The position numbers were made by a program, and so were the translations under genes. A DNA stretch of 14,372 nt from Burkholderiales bacterium (GTDB taxonomy: Bacteria; Pseudomonadota; Gammaproteobacteria; Burkholderiales; JAEUMW01): assembly GCA_016791285.1 (NCBI GenBank), contig JAEUMX010000170.1, positions 1 to 14,372 of the forward strand, given 5' to 3'. Numbering within the stretch: position 1 is the stretch's first letter; the number at the start of each line of letters is the position of its first letter. This document shows, piece by piece, positions 8,279-14,372 of the stretch. The notes below the pieces were generated by a model, which saw only the letters and a list, made by a program, of their open reading frames with translations, was not told where the DNA came from and ran no database searches.

Positions 8279-9245
8279 TGTAAGTACTCTCCGTCGCGGT
8301 GTTCGTGATGCTGGCTTCGGCGTCGAAGTGGAGCGCGAGCCGCTCCCGGATGTTCGCCATCGCCATCTTGTTTCCAGAGTGATGTCGCCCCTGCCTGCGC
8401 ACGGGATTCGTCACGACTGCGTGCAGCGCCTTGCCCTTGCGGTGAATGCTGATGTTGACCGTGCCCGGTTCGATCGCCGGTTCGATGCCGTGGTAGACGG
8501 CGTTCTCGATGATCGGCTGCAGCAGGAGCGGGGGCATCAGGGCATCCTCGGGCATGTCCTCGACATGCCATGCCACCCGCAGCCGCGGACCCAACCGCAG
8601 CTGCTCGAGATCCAGATACTGCCGGCAGAGCTCCACTTCTCGCGCAAGCGGGGCGAGCTGGCGGTTGTCCTGCATCAGCACCCGAAACAGATCGGCCAGA
8701 TCTTCGAGCGCGGCCTCGGCGCGGCGCGGCTCGGCGCGGATCAGGGAGAGCACAGCGTTCAGGCTGTTGTAAAGGAAGTGCGGGCGGATGCGCGCCTGCA
8801 GGGCCTGCAGGCGCGCGATGGTGAGTGCCGGCGACAGCAGGCGGCTGCGCAGGTTGAAGTAGCTCACGATGAACGCGGACGCCGCGATGGCGATGATCAG
8901 GGCCCGGGCGAGTCCACCCCCTTCGACCGGGGTGGCGCCGTACTGCCACACGAGGATCGTGACCAGTGCCGCGAGTCCCAGCACCGCGAGGATTCCGACC
9001 GGATAGGGCAGCCGCTGCAACGACGGGCTCACCGCAATCAGCCCGAGCAGGCTGAGCAGAAGAATCGGCTGGAAGAGCGTTGAAATCTCAACGAGCTGAC
9101 GACCTGTCGTGTCCAGGCTGGGAGCTTTGACCACCGCTGCCGCCAATGCCAACGCATTTGCGATGACGAGCACGCGCAGCATGACGCCGAGATTCCGGAA
9201 GTTCGGCAGCGCAACGGCCTCGCCGTTTTGATTTATACTCGCCAT
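8235..9245 (-). CDS. algZ: Membrane histidine kinase, AlgZ/LytS type
   Basis: Sensor kinase of 336 residues in the His_kinase (LytS/YehU) family. Four predicted membrane helices (about 20-40, 57-75, 82-101, 111-130) are followed by a cytoplasmic kinase core. The phospho-accepting His156 sits in [10 protein letters not shown], and the N box is [13 protein letters not shown] (Asn248). The glycine-rich ATP lid is altered, [13 protein letters not shown] where many relatives have GxGxGLxN, as I recall for the AlgZ branch. The ATG at 9245 is preceded by AGGGAC. It is divergent from argH, a neighbourhood also known from Pseudomonas (argH-algZ-algR). It probably phosphorylates the LytTR regulator whose gene overlaps its 3' end. 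The signal sensed is unknown. Confidence 0.9.
   Translation of the reverse strand: MASINQNGEAVALPNFRNLGVMLRVLVIANALALAAAVVKAPSLDTTGRQLVEISTLFQPILLLSLLGLIAVSPSLQRLPYPVGILAVLGLAALVTILVWQYGATPVEGGGLARALIIAIAASAFIVSYFNLRSRLLSPALTIARLQALQARIRPHFLYNSLNAVLSLIRAEPRRAEAALEDLADLFRVLMQDNRQLAPLAREVELCRQYLDLEQLRLGPRLRVAWHVEDMPEDALMPPLLLQPIIENAVYHGIEPAIEPGTVNISIHRKGKALHAVVTNPVRRQGRHHSGNKMAMANIRERLALHFDAEASITNTATESTYNVHIVIPYVTAAAR
9233..9238 (+). promoter_or_regulatory. Probable -10 box of argH inside algZ
   Basis: TATACT on the plus strand, a close match to the sigma-70 -10 box, would start transcription near 9245, about 100 bases before the argH ATG. It lies within the first codons of algZ on the other strand. 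No good -35 is visible at 17-18 bases, so the call rests on the -10 alone. Confidence 0.4.
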
Positions 9246-9343
9246 GTCCCTGGGGGGTGGCAGAACTCAAGGATTTTGCAGGTGTTTTTCCGAAGAATCG
9301 CCGGGCGCGTCGCCGCGCTCGGGCCTCCTTCAAAGCAAACCCG

Positions 9344-10750
9344 ATGCCCGACGAAAGGTTGCCTGGACCTCTCACCCCCGGCGGAACATGGTCCGGCCGC
9401 TTTGCAGAACCGCTGGACGAGCTGACGCGCCGCTACACCGCCTCGGTCGGTTTCGATCACCGGCTCGCAGAGTTCGATATCCAGGGCTCGCTCGCCCATG
9501 CGCGGATGCTCGAGGCCGCGGGCATCCTCGGCGCCGAGGACCGGGCCGCAATCGAACGTGGTCTGGCGACGATCCTCGCGGAAGTGCGCGCAGGCACGTT
9601 TCCCTGGTCACTCGACGACGAGGACGTTCACCTCAACATCGAGAAGCGCCTGACCGCGCTCGTGGGCGACGCGGGCAAGCGCCTGCACACGGCGCGTTCG
9701 AGAAACGATCAGGTCGCAACCGACGTGCGCCTGTACCTGCGTGCCGCCATCGACGAGATTGCGGACTTGGTGGCGGGGCTGCAGCGCGCGCTCCTCGATC
9801 TGGCCGAGACGCACGCGGCGACCATCATGCCGGGGTTCACACACCTCCAGGTCGCGCAGCCGGTGACCTTCGGCCACCATCTCATGGCCTATGTCGAGAT
9901 GCTGGAGCGCGACCGCGGGCGACTGCTGGACTGCCGCCAGCGCACGAATCACCTGCCGCTGGGCGCTGCAGCCCTGGCCGGCACTTCATTCCCGATCGAT
10001 CGCGAGGCGGTCGCGCGGGAGCTCGGCTTCGAAGGCATCTGCGAGAACTCGCTCGATGCGGTTTCGGATCGCGACTTCGCGATCGAATTCACCGCCGCGG
10101 CGGCGCTGATCATGACCCACCTGTCACGGCTCTCGGAGGAGTTGATCCTGTGGATGAGCCCGCGCTTCGGCTTCGTACACCTGGCCGATCGCCACTGCAC
10201 CGGCTCGTCGATCATGCCGCAGAAGAAGAATCCGGACGTGCCGGAGCTCGTACGCGGGAAGACCGGGCGCGTTACCGGCCACCTGGTCGCACTGCTCACG
10301 CTCATGAAAGGCCAGCCGCTCGCCTACAACAAGGACAATCAGGAAGACAAGGAGCCGCTCTTCGACACGGTCGACACGCTGACGGCGACGCTTGCGATCT
10401 ACACCGACATGATGCGTGGCGTCACGGTCGATGCCGGGCGCATGCGGACCGCGGCCCTGGAAGGGTATTCGACGGCAACCGATCTGGCGGACTACCTGGT
10501 ACGGAAGGGACTGCCGTTTCGCGACGCGCACGAGGCGGTCGCCCGTGCGGTGCGGCTGGCGGTCGAGCGCGGCTGCGATCTCGCGGCCTTGAGCCTCGCA
10601 GACCTGAGAGCGTTCTCTGCGCTCGTGGAGGCGGACGTTTTCGCGGTGCTGACGCCGGAAGGTTCGGTGGCCGCCCGAAACCATCTCGGCGGCACCGCGC
10701 CGGCGCAGGTTCGCGCGGCGATTTCGCGGGCGCGGGCGCGGCTCGCGTAG
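9344..10750 (+). CDS. argH: Argininosuccinate lyase ArgH
   Basis: Splits argininosuccinate into arginine and fumarate, the last step of arginine biosynthesis; active as a tetramer. The 468 residues have the usual length and the superfamily signature [12 protein letters not shown] (287-298) with the catalytic serine loop, plus [13 protein letters not shown] (115-127) and [12 protein letters not shown] (162-173) with the conserved histidine. The N-terminal WSGRF (16-20) fits other ArgH proteins. The frame is open back to a GTG at 9257, but those 29 extra residues are basic and unlike the family, so the ATG at 9344 is preferred although its ribosome site is weak. The stop codon lies in the loop of a perfect 11-bp hairpin. 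It is convergent with grxD. Confidence 0.96.
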   Translation: MPDERLPGPLTPGGTWSGRFAEPLDELTRRYTASVGFDHRLAEFDIQGSLAHARMLEAAGILGAEDRAAIERGLATILAEVRAGTFPWSLDDEDVHLNIEKRLTALVGDAGKRLHTARSRNDQVATDVRLYLRAAIDEIADLVAGLQRALLDLAETHAATIMPGFTHLQVAQPVTFGHHLMAYVEMLERDRGRLLDCRQRTNHLPLGAAALAGTSFPIDREAVARELGFEGICENSLDAVSDRDFAIEFTAAAALIMTHLSRLSEELILWMSPRFGFVHLADRHCTGSSIMPQKKNPDVPELVRGKTGRVTGHLVALLTLMKGQPLAYNKDNQEDKEPLFDTVDTLTATLAIYTDMMRGVTVDAGRMRTAALEGYSTATDLADYLVRKGLPFRDAHEAVARAVRLAVERGCDLAALSLADLRAFSALVEADVFAVLTPEGSVAARNHLGGTAPAQVRAAISRARARLA

Positions 10751-10761
10751 GCGAGCCGCGC
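10736..10761 (+). terminator. Strong hairpin around the argH stop codon
   Basis: An 11-bp perfect GC-rich stem (10736-10746 with 10751-10761) and the tetraloop GTAG, of which TAG is the argH stop. The following bases TCTACT are only weakly T-rich. It lies 28 bases past the convergent grxD stop as well, so it could serve both transcripts. Confidence 0.55.
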
Positions 10762-10783
10762 TCTACTGCTGCTGCATGCTGCC

Positions 10784-10799
10784 TGGCCTCAAGCGGCCA
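10784..10799 (-). terminator. Short hairpin around the grxD stop codon
   Basis: TGGCC (10784-10788) pairs with GGCCA (10795-10799) around a 6-base loop that holds the grxD TGA (10789-10791). The stem has 5 bp and no T-run, so it may be chance. Confidence 0.2.
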
Positions 10800-11109
10800 C
10801 CTTGTCCTTCATCAGCTTCTGCAACTCGCCGCTCGCATACATCTCGCGCATGATGTCCGAGCCACCCACGAATTCCCCTGCCACGTAGAGCTGGGGAATC
10901 GTCGGCCAGTTTGCAAACTCCTTGATGCCCTGGCGAATGTCCGGTTCTTCGAGGACGTTCACCGAGAAGAAATCCCGCACCCCGCAGGCCCGCAGGATCT
11001 GCACGGCCGCAGCGCTGAAGCCGCATTGGGGGAAATCGGGCGTGCCCTTCATGTACAGGACGACCGGGTTGGTGGTCACCTGTTTCTTGATTTCGTCGTG
11101 AACGCTCAT
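10789..11109 (-). CDS. grxD: Monothiol glutaredoxin GrxD (Grx4 type)
   Basis: CGFS-type monothiol glutaredoxin of 106 residues, which binds a [2Fe-2S] cluster with glutathione and helps in iron-sulfur cluster transfer and iron sensing, often with BolA-type partners. The defining CGFS is at 29-32, with KGTPDFPQ before it, WPTIPQLYV (68-76) and GGSDIMREM (82-90) for glutathione binding. The ATG at 11109 has a good AAGGAG (11115-11120) five bases upstream. It follows prmC by 76 bases on the same strand but has a promoter-like sequence of its own at the prmC stop. The position after hemA-prfA-prmC is typical of betaproteobacteria. Confidence 0.95.
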   Translation of the reverse strand: MSVHDEIKKQVTTNPVVLYMKGTPDFPQCGFSAAAVQILRACGVRDFFSVNVLEEPDIRQGIKEFANWPTIPQLYVAGEFVGGSDIMREMYASGELQKLMKDKVAA

Positions 11110-11159
11110 GGCAACTCCTTGAAAATGGGCGCCTTAATGGCCGATAGAAAAGCTCGGGA

Positions 11160-11189
11160 ATAGTACGGTGATTCACCCGTCCCGGTCAA
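11160..11189 (-). promoter_or_regulatory. Probable grxD promoter overlapping the prmC stop
   Basis: On the minus strand TTGACC (11184-11189) matches the sigma-70 -35 at five of six positions and is followed after 18 bases by TACTAT (11160-11165) as a -10. The -35 overlaps the prmC stop codon (11186-11188). Transcription would start near 11153, about 45 bases before the grxD ATG. Confidence 0.5.
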
Positions 11190-12082
11190 TGGAGCCGGGT
11201 TTGACCGCCAGTCACGCGTTCCATTCCAGCCAGATCGGTGATCGTTTGCACGCCTTCGAACCGTGCGCATTCGAGCAGGGCGCGGCAGGCGGCGGCCTGA
11301 TCGTGGCCATGCTCGAAGTAGAGCGCACCGTGCGGCTTCAGGTGCCGGGCAGCGCCGCGCACCAGCGTGCGGATGCAGTCGAGGCCATCCACCCCGCCGA
11401 CCAGGGCCACGCGCGGCTCGAAGCGCAGGTCGCCCTGGCCGAGGTGCGGATCGCCGGCCGCGACGTAGGGAGGGTTCGACACGATGACATCGAACCGCTC
11501 GGGGCCGAGCGCGGCGTACCAGTCGCCTAGCAGGAAGCGGATGCGCGTCACCCCGAGGTGGGTCGCGTTCCCACGGGCTATGTCCAGGGCGGCGGTGCTG
11601 GCGTCGACCGCCGTGATGCCGGCGAGCGGCCGCCGGTGCGCGAGGGCGATCGCCACGGCGCCGCTGCCCGTGCCGAGATCCAGTATCTGTACCGCCGTGT
11701 CAGGTTCCAGCCGGGCGAGCACCGTATCGACCAGCAGCTCCGTCTCGGGCCGCGGAATCAGAACCGCCGGGGTGACGCGAAGATCGAGGCCGTGGAACTC
11801 GCGGCGCCCGACCAGATAGGCATACGGCTCGCCCCGGCCGCGGCGCGCGATGAGGTGCTCGTAGCGCGCACGGATCCCCGCATCGAGCGCGTCGCGTCGG
11901 GACGCCGCCAGCTGTGCCCTCGAGAGTCCGGCGACATGGGCGAGCAGCCCTTGGGCCTCGCGGTAGCCGGCTGCGAAATCGAACCCGAGCGCCGCAGCGA
12001 GGCGCGCACCGTCTCGGGCGAGCGTCGCACCGATCGTATCCACCGGCTGCGGGGACGTCCCCGTCGCGCGCGCCGCACTCAC
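11186..12082 (-). CDS. prmC: Release factor glutamine methyltransferase PrmC
   Basis: S-adenosylmethionine-dependent enzyme that N5-methylates the glutamine of the GGQ motif in peptide-chain release factors. Of its 298 residues, the N-terminal helical domain carries [16 protein letters not shown] (85-99) and [13 protein letters not shown] (107-119). The methyltransferase domain has the cofactor motif [13 protein letters not shown] (135-147) and the substrate-glutamine motif NPPY (203-206). It starts at a GTG whose last two bases form part of the prfA stop (GTGA overlap, 12079-12082), with GGAGGA just upstream, so enzyme and substrate are translationally coupled. About 15 extra N-terminal residues compared with E. 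coli (277) could mean a later start, but the coupling supports this one. Confidence 0.94.
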   Translation of the reverse strand: MSAARATGTSPQPVDTIGATLARDGARLAAALGFDFAAGYREAQGLLAHVAGLSRAQLAASRRDALDAGIRARYEHLIARRGRGEPYAYLVGRREFHGLDLRVTPAVLIPRPETELLVDTVLARLEPDTAVQILDLGTGSGAVAIALAHRRPLAGITAVDASTAALDIARGNATHLGVTRIRFLLGDWYAALGPERFDVIVSNPPYVAAGDPHLGQGDLRFEPRVALVGGVDGLDCIRTLVRGAARHLKPHGALYFEHGHDQAAACRALLECARFEGVQTITDLAGMERVTGGQTRLH

Positions 12083-13161
12083 GTCTCCTCCGCCAGCGCG
12101 GCGAGCTGCTCCGCCTGATGCTCGGCCAGCAGCGCACCTACCAGCTCGTCGAGATCGCCGTCCATGATCGACTCGATCTTGTACAGCGTGAGGTTGATGC
12201 GGTGATCGGTGACGCGGCCCTGCGGAAAGTTATAGGTGCGGATGCGTTCCGAGCGATCGCCGCTGCCGATGAGGGTCTTGCGGGTCGCCGCCTCCTGGGC
12301 AAGCTGTTCCTGCAGCTGCCGGTCCTTGATGCGCGCGCTCAGCACCGCGAGCGCCTGCGCCTTGTTCTTGTGCTGCGAGCGGTCGTCCTGGCACTCCACG
12401 ACGATGCCGGTCGGCAGATGCGTGACCCGCACGGCGGAGTCCGTCTTGTTGATGTGCTGCCCGCCGGCGCCCGACGCGCGGAACGTGTCGATGCGGATCT
12501 CGGCCGGGTTGATGACGACATCGCCGACCTCGTCGGCCTCGGGCATCACCGCGACGGTGCAGGCGGAGGTGTGGATGCGGCCCTGGGTCTCGGTCACCGG
12601 GACGCGCTGCACGCGGTGTCCGCCGGACTCGAATTTGAGCCTGGAGTACGCGCCGGTGCCGACGATCCTGGCGATGATCTCCTTGTAGCCGCCCAGGTCC
12701 GACGGACTCTGCGAAACGAGCTCCACCTGCCAGCGCTGGCGTTCGGCAAAGCGCGAATACATGCGGAAGAGATCGGCTGCGAACAGCGCGGACTCGTCGC
12801 CGCCGGTGCCGGCGCGTATCTCGAGGAACACGTTGCGCTCGTCGTTCGGGTCTTTCGGCAGGAGCTCGCGCTGCAGATCCGCCTCGATCTGCTCGATCCT
12901 CGCCCGTCCCGCGCGCAGCTCCTCCTCGGCAAACTCCCGCAGCGCCGGATCGCCCGCCATCTCCTCTGCGGTGCGCACGTCCTCCAGCCCGCTGCGGTAG
13001 GCATGATAGAGCGCGACCACGGGCGCGATCCCGGCGTGCTCGCGCGAGAGCTTGCGGTAGGCGTCCAGGTCGGCCGTGGCGCTCTCGCTCGACAGGAAGC
13101 GATCGAGCTCCGCCAGGCGCCGGGAAAGCTGTTCGAGCTTTCCGGCGATGGAAGGCTTCAT
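12079..13161 (-). CDS. prfA: Peptide chain release factor 1
   Basis: Ribosomal release factor that recognises UAA and UAG stop codons and triggers release of the finished protein. The 360-residue length equals that of E. coli RF1. The codon-reading motif is PVT (188-190) in [19 protein letters not shown], which marks RF1 rather than RF2 (SPF). The catalytic GGQ is at 233-235 in [18 protein letters not shown]; Gln235 is the residue PrmC methylates. The ATG overlaps the hemA stop as ATGA (13158-13161), and its own stop overlaps the prmC start, so all three genes are coupled. Nothing is unusual in the sequence. Confidence 0.97.
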   Translation of the reverse strand: MKPSIAGKLEQLSRRLAELDRFLSSESATADLDAYRKLSREHAGIAPVVALYHAYRSGLEDVRTAEEMAGDPALREFAEEELRAGRARIEQIEADLQRELLPKDPNDERNVFLEIRAGTGGDESALFAADLFRMYSRFAERQRWQVELVSQSPSDLGGYKEIIARIVGTGAYSRLKFESGGHRVQRVPVTETQGRIHTSACTVAVMPEADEVGDVVINPAEIRIDTFRASGAGGQHINKTDSAVRVTHLPTGIVVECQDDRSQHKNKAQALAVLSARIKDRQLQEQLAQEAATRKTLIGSGDRSERIRTYNFPQGRVTDHRINLTLYKIESIMDGDLDELVGALLAEHQAEQLAALAEET

Positions 13162-14372
13162 TCGTGATGGTGGATGTTGTAGAGCCGGGACAGGATGGCG
13201 AGCAGCTGCCTGCGGTCTTCCGCCTCGGCGCTGCCGAGCGCGTGCGTGGGCGCGTGCAGCAGCTTGTTGGTGAGCGCGCGGCTCAAGCGATCGAGCACCT
13301 GCCCGGGATCGTCGCCGCGCGAAAGTCGGCGCAGCGCGCGCGCCATCTCGTGGCGCCGGGCGCGTTCCGCCTGGTCGCGCAGCGCGCGGATCGAGGGCAC
13401 GGCCTCGCGGTGCTCCAACCAGTGCAGGAAGTCCTGCACCTTGTGGTCGATGATGGCCTCGGCCTGCGCCACCGCGGCCTGCCGCGAGCTCTCGCCCGCC
13501 TGCGCCACGCGGCCGAGATCGTCCACGGTGTAGAGGAACACGTCGTCGAGCTCCGCCACTTCGGGCTCGACATCCCGCGGCACGGCCAGGTCCACCATGA
13601 AGATCGGCCGGTGCCGGCGCGCCTTCAGGGTGCGTTCGATCATGCCCTTGCCGATGATGGGCAGCGGGCTTGCCGTACAGGTGACCACCACGTCGTGCGC
13701 GGGCAGGTGCTCGGCCAGCTCGGTCAAGGTGATGGTCGCGGCCCCGTAGCGGCGGCCGAGCTCCTCGCCGCGCTCGATGGTGCGATTGGCGAAAGTGACC
13801 CGCCGCGGCCGTGCCGCGCAGAAGTGCGTGGCACACAGCTCGATCATCTCGCCCGCGCCGATGAAGAGCACGCTCTGCTCCGCGATCGACGGAAAGAGGC
13901 GCTCGGCGAGCTGGACCGCACAGGAAGCCATCGACACCGCGCTCGCCCCGATCTCCGTTTGCGTTCGCACCTCCTTTGCCACCGAGAACGTGCGCTGGAA
14001 GAGCTTGTGCAGCAGCACGCCGAGGGTGCCGGCGTGCGCGGCGGCGCGCACCGCCTGCTTGAACTGGCCGAGGATCTGCGGCTCGCCGATCACCATCGAA
14101 TCGAGCCCGCTCGCAACCCGGAAGGCGTGCTTGACCGCGCCTTCGGTCGGCAGCGCGTACACGTAGGGTTGCAGGCTGTGGGCGCTCAGGCGATGGTACT
14201 GCGCGAGCCAGTCGATCGCGGACTTCGGCTCATCGGTGTTGCAGTAGAGCTCGGTGCGATTGCAGGTCGAGACGATGGCGGCTTCATGCACCGGCCGGTG
14301 GTCGACCAGATCGCGCAGCGCGGTTTCGACGCCGTCGCCCGGGAATGCCACCTGCTCGCGCACGGACAGCGG
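13158..14372 (-). CDS. hemA: Glutamyl-tRNA reductase HemA, N-terminus outside window
   Basis: Reduces glutamyl-tRNA(Glu) with NADPH to glutamate-1-semialdehyde, the first committed step of tetrapyrrole (heme, siroheme) synthesis in bacteria using the C5 pathway. 404 residues are visible; the frame continues past the window edge as [10 protein letters not shown], so only about 14 residues (the usual ...NHHTA segment) are missing. The catalytic cysteine lies in STCNRTELY, and [15 protein letters not shown] and the NADPH-domain glycine motif FIGAGEM are present. The C-terminal helical dimerisation domain is complete and ends in a His-rich YNIHHHE. The gene overlaps prfA by four bases and leads the hemA-prfA-prmC cluster, a common proteobacterial arrangement. 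Confidence 0.96.
   Translation of the reverse strand, partial: PLSVREQVAFPGDGVETALRDLVDHRPVHEAAIVSTCNRTELYCNTDEPKSAIDWLAQYHRLSAHSLQPYVYALPTEGAVKHAFRVASGLDSMVIGEPQILGQFKQAVRAAAHAGTLGVLLHKLFQRTFSVAKEVRTQTEIGASAVSMASCAVQLAERLFPSIAEQSVLFIGAGEMIELCATHFCAARPRRVTFANRTIERGEELGRRYGAATITLTELAEHLPAHDVVVTCTASPLPIIGKGMIERTLKARRHRPIFMVDLAVPRDVEPEVAELDDVFLYTVDDLGRVAQAGESSRQAAVAQAEAIIDHKVQDFLHWLEHREAVPSIRALRDQAERARRHEMARALRRLSRGDDPGQVLDRLSRALTNKLLHAPTHALGSAEAEDRRQLLAILSRLYNIHHHE

Noticed and set aside
9244..11163. Plus-strand frame of about 640 codons over argH and grxD
   Set aside because: Out-of-frame shadow of argH with Arg/Gly/Ala-rich low-complexity translation.
11914..13167. Plus-strand frame of about 417 codons opposite prfA and prmC
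   Set aside because: Antisense to two essential, perfectly conserved genes; no recognisable domain.
13162..13836. prfA frame extends upstream well beyond its ATG
   Set aside because: The extra residues are the out-of-frame reading of hemA; RF1 is 360 residues when started at 13161, the normal length.

Overview
The window reads as ordinary core chromosome of a GC-rich betaproteobacterium that can probably fix CO2. The reasons are the start of a form I (IA-like) RuBisCO large-subunit gene divergent from cbbR, the betaproteobacterial or gammaproteobacterial order hemA-prfA-prmC-grxD, an argH next to an algZ/algR-type two-component pair, and slmA close to argB. I see no mobile element, CRISPR array, tRNA or rRNA. 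All seventeen genes have clean reading frames, and no gap between them exceeds about 175 bases.

Left part (1-2968). cbbL runs off the left edge on the minus strand, and cbbR runs the other way. Their shared intergenic region holds a strikingly AT-rich dyad directly upstream of a credible cbbL promoter, as expected for a LysR-type activator. Behind cbbR is a two-helix membrane protein of unknown function. Its best Shine-Dalgarno sequence points at a CTG codon, and its 3' end runs antisense into slmA.

Middle (2387-7413). On the minus strand, argB (arginine biosynthesis), a HAD pyrimidine 5'-nucleotidase and slmA (nucleoid occlusion) form a tight cluster; the first two share an ATGA stop/start. 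Upstream of it, also on the minus strand, lie an unrecognised exported protein, a PCuAC copper chaperone with a perfect metal-binding motif, and a ferritin-like or acyl-ACP-desaturase-like diiron protein. The diiron gene is divergent from nfi (endonuclease V), with a UUCG-capped hairpin between them.

Right part (7448-14372). A LytTR response regulator and its histidine kinase (algR/algZ type) overlap by 44 bases. They are divergent from argH, whose likely -10 box lies inside the first codons of algZ. The minus-strand cluster hemA, prfA, prmC, grxD follows. hemA/prfA and prfA/prmC overlap by four bases each; grxD appears to have its own promoter overlapping the end of prmC.

I found no clear new multi-gene system. 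The items most worth a second look are the exported protein beside PCuAC, the possible CTG start and the 3' end of the membrane protein, the desaturase-like diiron protein, and several stop codons that sit in hairpin loops, two of them with perfect 10-11 bp stems.
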